The position numbers were made by a program, and so were the translations under genes. From NCBI GenBank assembly GCA_016793095.1, contig JAEUJQ010000020.1, positions 31,914 through 95,913 of the forward strand: a stretch of DNA of 64,000 nucleotides, written 5' to 3'. Within the stretch, counting starts at the first letter, position 1; each line of letters begins with the position of its first letter. This DNA is from Myxococcaceae bacterium (lineage in GTDB: Bacteria; Myxococcota; Myxococcia; Myxococcales; Myxococcaceae). The notes beneath the pieces were generated by a model, which saw only the letters and a program-made list of their open reading frames with translations, was not told the origin of the DNA and did no database searches. Positions 36,057 to 44,977 of this stretch are shown piece after piece.

Positions 36057-37739
36057 TCAGGGCGGCTCGACGGGCGCCCGCAGCGTCACCCGCGGAGCGC
36101 CATCGGACCGCTCGGTGAGCATCAGCCAGCGCCGCAGCGGGGCCCGTCCGGCGCCCTCGAACCAGACGTCGTAGGTCGTGCTCTTCCGGAAGCGCAGCGT
36201 CACCGGCGTGTGACCGAGCACGTGCTTGTCGACTCGCACGGCGAGGCCAGCGGGCACGCTCTCGAGCAGGATCGCGATCATCGGCGCGGGCGGTTGCTTC
36301 GGGGCGAGCCTGGCGCTCATCGTCCACGCGCCCTCCCGGCTCTTCGACGCGCGGCCTTCGCGGAAGGAGGGAACCGACGCGTCGACGGAAGGCTCTTCGG
36401 CGTCGTCCTCGGGCGGGACGGCAAGCGCGAGCGCACCAGCGTCCACCGCGCCGACGTCGGTGTTGGCCGAGTCGAGCTCTGACGGCCCTGCGGCGCCCGA
36501 GTCGACCTCGTTCAGCGCCCCCTGGGCCTGCGGCAGCACGTCATCCGAGAGCACGACAGGCTGGGTCTCGGCCCTCGGCGCGGGCGGTGGCGGCGCGGGA
36601 TCCGAGAACACGCCGAAGGCCGCGACCGCGAGCACGCCGATGACGAAGCCAACGGCGACGACGGGCCACCGCCGGGGCGGCTCCACCTCGGGGGAGAAGG
36701 TGGGCAGCCCGCGTTGCGTCGCGGTCTGGTCGTCCACCACCGAGTTCTGCGCCGACAGCGAGATCCACTCGGGCTGCGAGGTGCTCGGCGCCGGCGGCAT
36801 CGTCTGGCGGCTGATGGGGGTCTCACCGTCCTTCGCGCTCAACTGGCGCAGCCACGTCTCCAACTCCGAGCGCCCGGCGGGCTTGAGCGCGGTTCGCTGC
36901 GCCTGCTCGAGGGCCGTCAACAGCTCGCGGGCGGAAGAGAAGCGCTGGTCGCGGTCTCTCGCCATCGCCTTCTGGACGACGCGGCACACCTCGTCGGGCA
37001 GCTCGGGCCGGATGGTCGCCGGCGAGGGCGCGTCGGTGGTGATGATCTGCGTGAGGAACTCCTGGTCCGCCGGCCCCTTGAAGGGCAGCTCGCCGGTCAG
37101 CAGCCAGAAGAGCACCGTGCCCACGGAGAACAGGTCGCTGCGCGCGTCGAGCTCGCGGCCGAGCGCCTGCTCCGGCGACATGTACATCGGCTTTCCGCGG
37201 ATCATGCCGCTGCGCGTGGTGTCGGCACGGGACGACGCGCGCGCGATGCCGAAGTCGGCGACCTTCACCTCGGCGTGCATCGAGACGAGCACGTTGTTCG
37301 GGCAGATGTCGCGGTGGACGATGTGGAGCGGCTGACCGTCGCGTTTGCGGGCGTGCGCGTACTCGAGGCCCCGGCAGATCTCGGCGGCGATGAAGCACGC
37401 GAGCTCGGGCGGAATCGGCAGACCGGCCTCGTAGCCGCGGCGCGCCACCTGCCCCAGCGTCCACCCGTCGACGAGCTCGAGCACCAGGAACGACGCGCCC
37501 GCCGACTCACCGACATCGAGCACCTGCACGAGGTTCGGGTGCGTGAGGCTCATGGCGAGGTGAGCCTCGTCGATGAGCATCTGGCGGAACTGCTCGTTCA
37601 CCAACAGGCGCGGATGAATGCGCTTGAGCACCACGTCGCGACGGAAGCCCGCGGCGCCGACCTGCTCACCGAGGAACACCTCGGCGGAGCCTCCGTCAGC
37701 GATCTTGCGGATCGCCCGATATCGAAGCGCGTCGGTCAT
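36057..37739 (-). CDS. Transmembrane Ser/Thr protein kinase with PEGA domain
   Basis: 560 residues from MTDALRYRAI at 37739; an ATG at 37760 adds seven. Kinase domain: ADGGSAEVFL, K39 in VVLKRI, HRDICPNN, DFG in VADFGIA, and GKPMYMSPEQ. About residue 275 onward is a linker, then one membrane helix (about 358-377, PVVAVGFVIGVLAVAAFGVF). The extracytoplasmic part has an acidic/Ser-Ala segment and a PEGA-like beta module near the end (ILLESVPAGLAVRVDKHVLG, then TPVTLRF). PEGA modules may bind surface or wall polymers. It is a classic PASTA-like layout with PEGA as sensor. No neighbouring phosphatase or substrate gene is obvious. Confidence 0.9.
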   Translation of the reverse strand: MTDALRYRAIRKIADGGSAEVFLGEQVGAAGFRRDVVLKRIHPRLLVNEQFRQMLIDEAHLAMSLTHPNLVQVLDVGESAGASFLVLELVDGWTLGQVARRGYEAGLPIPPELACFIAAEICRGLEYAHARKRDGQPLHIVHRDICPNNVLVSMHAEVKVADFGIARASSRADTTRSGMIRGKPMYMSPEQALGRELDARSDLFSVGTVLFWLLTGELPFKGPADQEFLTQIITTDAPSPATIRPELPDEVCRVVQKAMARDRDQRFSSARELLTALEQAQRTALKPAGRSELETWLRQLSAKDGETPISRQTMPPAPSTSQPEWISLSAQNSVVDDQTATQRGLPTFSPEVEPPRRWPVVAVGFVIGVLAVAAFGVFSDPAPPPPAPRAETQPVVLSDDVLPQAQGALNEVDSGAAGPSELDSANTDVGAVDAGALALAVPPEDDAEEPSVDASVPSFREGRASKSREGAWTMSARLAPKQPPAPMIAILLESVPAGLAVRVDKHVLGHTPVTLRFRKSTTYDVWFEGAGRAPLRRWLMLTERSDGAPRVTLRAPVEPP

Positions 37740-37861
37740 CGCGGCGGGCGATGGTACCACCCCGCACTCTCGAAGTGAGGCCGAGCCGCAGCAGGGCCTG
37801 CCCCCCAGCCGGAGTCGCGAGGCGGCGCGTCGTCACCCGTCAGCGCTGCGGGGACGCCCAC

Positions 37862-39487
<1,626 letters not shown>

Positions 39488-39539
39488 GACGGGCCTGCCT
39501 GTACCACGAGGGAGGCGCCCGTCGACGGCCTCGCTGCCG

Positions 39540-40664
39540 TCAAGCTGACGGGGCGGGCGTTTCGGGCCAGACGCCCGCCCACTCGGCGGCCAGCGCGTCG
39601 TCGAAGAAGCGCACCCAGGCCCGCGTCGGCAGCCTCGCCGATCGCAGCGCGGGCGTGAGGCGCTCGAGCGCGCGCGGCACGTCGGCGAGCACGAGATCGA
39701 CGTACGAGCAGCGCGTGCCGGTGCCGGTGCCGATGGCGCGGCCCAGCCCGTCGCCCTTCAGCGCCGCGTCGATGGCCTGCTCGAGCGCGAGCGTCGTCTG
39801 CACGCCCTCATCGCCGAAGCCCTCGGTCTGCACGTACGCGAAGGTCTCGCCGAAGCGGGAGAAACGCGCCGAGGAGAACGGAGCGCCGCAGCGCGAGGCC
39901 TCGAACAGCTCGACGTCGGCGCACGAGGCGCGCTCGAGGTCGGGCTGGTGACAACCGGCGCGATCCTGCCCGGGATCCAGCCGCATGAGCGTCCAGTTCG
40001 GGTCCGGGTTCGCCGAACGAACGAGCAGCGGGCGATCGGCGCACGTCGCGAGGCGCTGCGACTTCAGCTGCGCGACCTGCGCCCGCAGCCCCGCCGCTGG
40101 AACGCCCTTCGTTCGGACGAGGCCGAGCACGCGGGCGCGCAGCGAGGGCGGCGCCAGCTCGACCGAGTGCACCCAATCTGCGAGCTCCCGTTCTCCGAGG
40201 AGCACCTCGCTCAACTGCGCGGCCACGTCGTGCGCGCGCTCGCCGTCAGTCCCGTGCCACGTCAGCGCGAGCAGCCCGTGCTTCACCGGCTGCACCTCGA
40301 CCGACCAGCCAGCCACGTCGTGGCGGAGCGCCTGCACGGCGGCGTCGATCGGCTCCGGCCCCCTGCCGCGCGAGACGACGAGGCGCGGCAGCGGCGGCGC
40401 GCGAGACACCACCTGATCGACCAGCGGCTCGAGCGCGCGGCGGTCACCAGCGCTGACGATCAGCCGCTGACCGCTCCGGCCATGCGACGCCACGACCTCG
40501 AGGCCGTCGGACACCACGCGCAGGGCGTCGGCGACGGAGGGCGGAGGCAGCACCGACGTGGCGCCCCAGGCCTCGACGGCCATCCAGAACGCGTCGATGT
40601 GGCGATCGACCTCCGCGCGCGCCTCGGCCTCGGCCGGATCGGGGAATCGCCACCGCAGCGTCAT
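39540..40664 (-). CDS. Unknown cytoplasmic protein, 374 aa
   Basis: The start is set at the ATG of MTLRWRFPDPAEAEARAEVD, preceded by GGGAGG; a 30-residue upstream extension is Arg/Gly-rich and unlikely. The N-terminal half includes DRHIDAFWMAVEAWG, VSDGLEVVASHGRSGQRLIV and VDQVVSRAPPLPRLVVSRGR; the second half has FSRFGETFAYVQTEGFGDEG and LRSARLPTRAWVRFFDDALA. The pattern suggests two alpha/beta domains. I could not name the family: the opening (a paired Asp/Phe helix, then a strand, then P-R-L-V-V) recalls small families of unknown function. No signal or membrane helix is present. Confidence 0.65.
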   Translation of the reverse strand: MTLRWRFPDPAEAEARAEVDRHIDAFWMAVEAWGATSVLPPPSVADALRVVSDGLEVVASHGRSGQRLIVSAGDRRALEPLVDQVVSRAPPLPRLVVSRGRGPEPIDAAVQALRHDVAGWSVEVQPVKHGLLALTWHGTDGERAHDVAAQLSEVLLGERELADWVHSVELAPPSLRARVLGLVRTKGVPAAGLRAQVAQLKSQRLATCADRPLLVRSANPDPNWTLMRLDPGQDRAGCHQPDLERASCADVELFEASRCGAPFSSARFSRFGETFAYVQTEGFGDEGVQTTLALEQAIDAALKGDGLGRAIGTGTGTRCSYVDLVLADVPRALERLTPALRSARLPTRAWVRFFDDALAAEWAGVWPETPAPSA

Positions 40665-40764
40665 CTCGCCTCCCGCGCGCAGCAGACCACGCGATCGCCT
40701 GCCTCGCACGTGGCCCGTTTTCCGCGCCCGGTGGGAACCCGGCACGGCACGCACGGTTACGGGC

Positions 40765-40780
40765 TGGCACGACGCTCGCT
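40765..40780 (+). promoter_or_regulatory. Putative sigma-54 promoter, one mismatch
   Basis: TGGCAC (40765-40770), 5 bp, TCGCT (40776-40780). The GG at -24 and GC at -12 have the right spacing; the only departure from TGGCAC-N5-TTGCW is C for T in the -12 box. It lies 54 nt before the TPR lipoprotein start. Confidence 0.4.
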
Positions 40781-40834
40781 TTGGAGTCCGGTGGGAACCA
40801 CCTCCCTCCCAGAAGGAACCGAAAGAGCCCCGCC

Positions 40835-41779
40835 ATGAAGAAGCAGATCGTCGCCAGCCTCGCCGCCGCCCTCGCCTTCGCTGCCTGCGAAGACGCCCCC
40901 TCGAAGAAGCCCACCGCGGTCGTCGTCACGCCGCAGCCGCCGGTCATCGTGTCGAAGGCGCCGATGATGCCGGACTCGGGCACGCCGTTCGTGAAGGTGG
41001 AGCCGCCAGCGCCCATCGATCCGCTCGCGCTCGCCACCGACGCGAAGAACGTCGACCACGTCGCGCGCGCCCGGCAGTTGATGCAGGACCAGGACCCGAA
41101 GGGAGCGCTCACGGAGGCGCGGCGAGCGCTCTTCACCAGCCCCGGCGACAGCGAGGTGCTCGAGCTGATCGCGACGCTCGGACGGCAGGCCGGGCAGCCG
41201 GCGCTCTCGGCTGACGCGTGGGGCCGGCTGGCCGAGCAGCGGCCGGGTGACGCGATCACGTGCATCAAGCAGGCGCGCGCGTTCCTGAAAGCGAAGGACT
41301 TCACGGGCGCCATCGCTGCCGGGCGTGAGGCGCAGCGCCGCGACCCGGGGAACCCCGAGGCGTTCCAGGTGACCGGCCTCGCGCAGCTCTCAGGCGGTGA
41401 GCTGTCGGACGCCATCACGAGCTTCAAGACCGTCATCGGCCTGCAGCCCGATCACGGCTACGCGATGAACAACCTCGGCCTCGCGTACCTGCGCGCGAAT
41501 CTGAACGAGGAGGCCGTGGAGATCCTCGAGGAGGCCGTCGAGCACCTGCCCACGGTGGCGTACGTGCACAACAACCTCGGCGTCGCCTACGAGCGCGTGG
41601 GCCGCGGCGAGGACGCGAAGCACGCGTACCAGGAGGCCATGGATCTGTCGCCGAAGTACGTGAAGGCGCGCCTCAACGCCGCGCGCGTGGCGAAGAGCCC
41701 GGTGCCGGTGGACGGTGAGGACGGCACCATGAGCGACGTGCCGCACCCGATGTCGCACACGAGCGGCCCGACGCCGTAA
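40835..41779 (+). CDS. TPR-repeat lipoprotein
   Basis: 314 residues from MKKQIVASLAAALAFAAC at 40835 (upstream GAAAGAG). FAAC is an acceptable lipobox, giving Cys18. A Pro/Lys linker follows, then about five TPR units including VDHVARARQLMQDQDPKGAL, FTGAIAAGREAQRRDPGNPE, LGLAYLRANLNEEAVEILEE and LGVAYERVGRGEDAKHAYQE. The C-terminus is short and polar. The layout resembles PilF/NlpI-type lipoproteins that organise envelope complexes. The upstream in-frame ATG at 40781 would spoil the signal. A candidate sigma-54 promoter precedes it. It stands alone between a minus-strand gene and the lamin-tail lipoprotein. Confidence 0.8.
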   Translation: MKKQIVASLAAALAFAACEDAPSKKPTAVVVTPQPPVIVSKAPMMPDSGTPFVKVEPPAPIDPLALATDAKNVDHVARARQLMQDQDPKGALTEARRALFTSPGDSEVLELIATLGRQAGQPALSADAWGRLAEQRPGDAITCIKQARAFLKAKDFTGAIAAGREAQRRDPGNPEAFQVTGLAQLSGGELSDAITSFKTVIGLQPDHGYAMNNLGLAYLRANLNEEAVEILEEAVEHLPTVAYVHNNLGVAYERVGRGEDAKHAYQEAMDLSPKYVKARLNAARVAKSPVPVDGEDGTMSDVPHPMSHTSGPTP

Positions 41780-41872
41780 CCACCGCTCACCCTCCCCGCT
41801 GCCCGACGCCCTGCTCGCCCCCACGGTGAGCAGGGTTGTCGTCCTTCCGCCTGCCGCGCTATGGCCTCCCGC

Positions 41873-43318
41873 ATGCGCAAGCTCGTCCTGCCGGTCCTGG
41901 TGCTCGCCGTCTCGTGCGGCGTGGAGAAGCAGAAAGCCCCCTACGCCTCTCGCGCCCAGGCGCTCTCGAACGACCTCGTCATCAGCGAGGTGTACGGAGG
42001 CGGAGGCACGAGCACCGGCGCCTTCCGCTACGACTTCATCGAGCTCTTCAACCGCGGCTCCGCGCCGGTCAGCCTCAGCGGCAAGTCGCTGCAGTACGCG
42101 AGCGAGACGGGCACCAACTGGACGGTCAACGCTCTGAGCGGCAGCGTGCAGCCCGGCCAGTACTTCCTCGTGCGCATGGGCACGCAGGGATCGGGCGGCG
42201 CGGCTCTCCCGGCGCACGACGACACGGGCGTGAGCGCCCTCGGCTCGACGGCCGGCAAGGTGGCCCTGGTGAACAGCATGACCCAGCTGACGGGCGCGTG
42301 CCCCACGAGCGCGAACATCATCGACCTCGTCGGCTACGGCGCGAACACCAACTGCTCCGAGGGCCAGAGCACGCCCAACACCTCGGCCTCGTCCTCCGTT
42401 CGGCGCGGCGGCAACGGCTGCTTCGAGACCGACAACAACCGCAATGACTTCACCGTGGGCACGCCCACGCCGAGGAACTCGTCCTCCGCGGCGGTGAACT
42501 GCGCGAACATGCCGAACGACGGCGGCACGGTGATCCCGCCCAGCGACGGCGGCTGCCTCGTCATCTCGACCTGGGCCACCGTTGACTCCGCGGCGGGCTA
42601 TCAGCCGGCCACCGAGATCGCCGGCGCCGAGCTGTTCACCGCCGACACCGACGCGGGCTACAACATCCTCTCGTTCGAGGCGTACTACGGCGCTGGCCTC
42701 ATGCTGCCCGCGACGCGCACCTTCAACGCGATGGACACCTACGGTGGCTGCGAGCTCTGCGCGATCATCAGCCTCGGCTGCGACAACAACGGCACCTGCG
42801 CCCGCGAGTACTTCCAGCAGGCCGGCACCGGCACCGTCACCGTCGCGACGCAGGCCGAGAGCGCCGGACGCTTCGAGGGCACGCTGTCGAACGTGCGGCT
42901 CGTCGAGTGGGACTTCACCAACGACGAGGCCCTGCCCGGTGGCTCGTGCGTGCAGCTCACCGGAGCCACCTTCAGCGTCGCATGGGACCTGGACGCGGGC
43001 GTGGGCGGCGGCTCGGCTGGCGGCGGCTCGGCAGGTGGCGGAAGCGCCGGTGGAGGAACGGCTGGCGGCCGCGCGGGCGGCTCGGCGACGGGTGGCGGCT
43101 CGAGCGCCGGCGGCTCCGCGAGCGCTGGCGGGGCCGCCTCGACCGGTGGCGGCACGACGGGCATGGCCGGCGGCACCTCGGGCATGGCGGGTGGAGCCGC
43201 TGGCGGCGGCAACCTCACCACGAAGAAGGCCTGCGGCTGCTCGGGCGGCGGCGAGACCCTCTTCGCTCAGGCGCTCGCCGGCCTCGTGCTGATGCGCCTC
43301 ACGCGCCGTCGGCGCTGA
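41873..43318 (+). CDS. Lamin-tail-domain lipoprotein with MYXO-CTERM tail
   Basis: 481 residues from MRKLVLPVLVLAVSC at 41873; an ATG 12 nt upstream is possible. The lipobox is AVSC. Domain 1 (about 30-160) is a lamin-tail-like beta-sandwich: LVISEVYGGGGTSTGAFRYD, FIELFNRGSAPVSLSGKSLQ and LSGSVQPGQYFLVRMG. Domain 2 (about 225-375) is shared with the gene at 6276-7154 (GGCELCAIISLGC; VRLVEWDF). A Gly/Ser/Ala-rich linker of about 75 residues ends at ACGCSGGGETLF, a helix and RLTRRRR, a MYXO-CTERM tail. Both an N-terminal lipid and a C-terminal sorting signal are thus predicted. The lamin-tail domain is often found in secreted nuclease and adhesion proteins; the role here is unknown. Confidence 0.82.
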   Translation: MRKLVLPVLVLAVSCGVEKQKAPYASRAQALSNDLVISEVYGGGGTSTGAFRYDFIELFNRGSAPVSLSGKSLQYASETGTNWTVNALSGSVQPGQYFLVRMGTQGSGGAALPAHDDTGVSALGSTAGKVALVNSMTQLTGACPTSANIIDLVGYGANTNCSEGQSTPNTSASSSVRRGGNGCFETDNNRNDFTVGTPTPRNSSSAAVNCANMPNDGGTVIPPSDGGCLVISTWATVDSAAGYQPATEIAGAELFTADTDAGYNILSFEAYYGAGLMLPATRTFNAMDTYGGCELCAIISLGCDNNGTCAREYFQQAGTGTVTVATQAESAGRFEGTLSNVRLVEWDFTNDEALPGGSCVQLTGATFSVAWDLDAGVGGGSAGGGSAGGGSAGGGTAGGRAGGSATGGGSSAGGSASAGGAASTGGGTTGMAGGTSGMAGGAAGGGNLTTKKACGCSGGGETLFAQALAGLVLMRLTRRRR

Positions 43319-43384
43319 AGCCCGGTGTTTCGTCAGGACGGGCGCGCTCAGGTCAGAGAGACTCCGGCACCTCGTCAGGCACCC

Positions 43385-43975
43385 ATGCTCCCCATCACCC
43401 TCGAGGCGCTGCGGGCGTCGACCGCGGCGTTCACCTTCCGCCCCTTCTACGGGCACCAGCCGCGCCCTGATGGACGCCTCGGAGACGCCTGTTTCTCCCA
43501 GTGGTGGCCGTGCCGCTTCGTCGTCGACCGCGTGACGTATGTCACCGCCGAGCAGTTCATGATGGCCAGCAAGGCGCGCCTGTTCCGCGACGCCGACGCG
43601 CTCGAGCGCATCCTCCTCGAACCCTCGCCCGCGAAGCAGAAGGCGCTGGGCCGCACGGTGCGCGGCTTCGACGCCGCCGTCTGGGAGCAACACCGCTTCG
43701 ACGTCGTCGCCTTCGGCAGCCACGCGAAGTTCTCGCAGGACGAGGCGCTCTTGGCGCACCTGCTGTCGACGCACGACGACATCCTCGTCGAGGCGAGCCC
43801 GCGCGATCGCATCTGGGGCATCGGCCTCGGCCGGGAGAACCCGCTGGTGCACGAGCCTGCGCGTTGGCGCGGCCGCAACCTGCTGGGCTTCGCGCTCGTG
43901 CACGCCCGTGACGTGTTGCGCGGAGCACGCCCGACCGTCGAGGGTGGCCCGTGGCGAGACGGCCGGCCAGCGTGA
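43385..43975 (+). CDS. NADAR-family protein (ribA/ribD-fused type), standalone
   Basis: 196 residues from MLPITLEALRASTAAFTFRP. The NADAR hallmarks are present: FSQWWPCRFVVD, VTAEQFMMASKARLF with its Glu-Gln-Phe-Met core, and ASPRDRIWGIGLG near the end followed by WRGRNLLGFALVHAR. NADAR members act on ADP-ribose-linked bases: some remove ADP-ribose from DNA or nucleotides, others cleave riboflavin intermediates. No riboflavin gene or DarT-like toxin is adjacent, so the substrate cannot be inferred from position. The preceding 66 bp contain no obvious promoter. It has no signal peptide. Confidence 0.85.
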   Translation: MLPITLEALRASTAAFTFRPFYGHQPRPDGRLGDACFSQWWPCRFVVDRVTYVTAEQFMMASKARLFRDADALERILLEPSPAKQKALGRTVRGFDAAVWEQHRFDVVAFGSHAKFSQDEALLAHLLSTHDDILVEASPRDRIWGIGLGRENPLVHEPARWRGRNLLGFALVHARDVLRGARPTVEGGPWRDGRPA

Positions 43976-44023
43976 GACGACTCCGGAAGCGAGGGCGGAG
44001 CCGACGAGGCCTCCGTCACCTCG

Positions 44024-44203
44024 TCAGCTGAAGCCGGCGAGCGCAGGCCGAGCGAAGGCAAAGTGACGGCGGCTCGTCGCGCTCCGCGAGGGGCGTGTCA
44101 CAGCGCCCTGCCACCACGGCGGCGGACCGTTGTTGATGCGCTCGGTGTCGAGCTTCAGCGCCTGCTCGAGCTGGTCCCGGTAGCTCGCGAACGTGCGCCT
44201 CAT
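44024..44203 (-). CDS. Possible small protein, 59 aa
   Basis: An ATG at 44203 (or 44212) opens a frame beginning MRRTFASYRDQLEQALKLDT, then ERINNGPPPWWQGAV and a Ser/Arg-rich end. The first 35 residues look like a real helical protein with a Pro/Trp turn. The rest is less convincing. It is divergent from the cupin gene 67 nt away. No family was recognised; it could be spurious in this GC-rich background. Confidence 0.4.
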   Translation of the reverse strand: MRRTFASYRDQLEQALKLDTERINNGPPPWWQGAVTRPSRSATSRRHFAFARPALAGFS

Positions 44204-44270
44204 GGAGCGCACGCGTAGCGTCGACCACTCCGCCTGCGCGCAGGTTCGGGTGTCGGCCTATGGTGGGCGC

Positions 44271-44774
44271 ATGATCCGACCCGCGAACGTGGTGCACTGG
44301 CGCGACCTGCAGGGCCCCGACACCGACACCTACCCCGGCGACGACGAGAAGCTCGCCATCTCGTCCCCCCTGGCGCACGCCCTCGGCCTCTTCCGCCTCG
44401 GCATCACCCACGAGGCGCTCCTGCCGGGGCGGCGCACGAGCTACCCGCACGCGGAGTACAGCGAAGAGGAGTTCGTCTTCGTGCTCGAGGGAACCCCCGA
44501 CCTCTGGCAGGACGGTCACCTGCACCGCCTCGCGCCCGGAGACGCCGTGGGCTGGCCGAGCGGCACCGGGGTCGCGCACACCCTCATCAACAACACCGAC
44601 CGGCTCGTCCGGCTGCTGGTGGTGGGCGAGCCTTCGCGCCGCCGGTTCAAAGTCCACTACCCGCTGCACCCCGAACGCAACGCGAGCCTCGGCGAGTCGT
44701 GGTGGAGCGAGGCGCCGCAGCGCCCGCTCGGCCCACACGACGGCCTCCCCGATGCGCTGCGTGACAAGCGGTAG
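44271..44774 (+). CDS. Cupin-domain protein, 167 aa
   Basis: Starts MIRPANVVHWRDLQGPDTDT with GGTGGG just upstream. The first cupin motif is seen in RRTSYPHAEYSEEEFVFVLE (His and Glu at the expected metal positions) followed by GTPDLWQDG. The second motif is APGDAVGWPSGTGVAHTLIN with its His. The domain then continues RLLVVGEPSR and ends in a Ser/Trp-rich tail. Small cupins of this type include isomerases, dioxygenases and sugar-binding proteins. No pathway genes are adjacent, so the substrate is undetermined. The 203 bp after it hold only the start region of the PBP gene. Confidence 0.85.
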   Translation: MIRPANVVHWRDLQGPDTDTYPGDDEKLAISSPLAHALGLFRLGITHEALLPGRRTSYPHAEYSEEEFVFVLEGTPDLWQDGHLHRLAPGDAVGWPSGTGVAHTLINNTDRLVRLLVVGEPSRRRFKVHYPLHPERNASLGESWWSEAPQRPLGPHDGLPDALRDKR

Positions 44775-44960
44775 GCTGCCAGGCCGTTCCCACTCGTCCA
44801 GTCCCGGGGCCCGCCGCTTGCTGAGTCTGTCCAGGTGAGCGCCCGCACCGTGTCGTTCCGCCCGCACCCGCGGTTGCCCCACCGCGCCACCTGCCCGTTC
44901 TACGGCGCCGGCTGGCCTGCGGCGTCGCACAAACCCGCGAGGCCTTTCACAGCGCCGGTC

Positions 44961-44966
44961 TACACT
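44961..44966 (+). promoter_or_regulatory. Putative -10 element before the PBP operon
   Basis: TACACT lies 11 nt before the ATG at 44978, in the 203-bp gap after the cupin gene. No convincing -35 (TTGACA-like) sits 16-18 bp upstream. Otherwise the gap 44775-44977 shows nothing I can name. Confidence 0.3.
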
Positions 44967-44977
44967 CGGGGTCGCTC

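Noticed and set aside
35699..36118. 139-codon plus-strand frame
   Set aside because: No SD, no recognisable motif, enters the kinase gene antisense; kept only as an annotated gap.
41390..43903. 837-codon minus-strand frame
   Set aside because: Spans three well-supported plus-strand genes in antisense.
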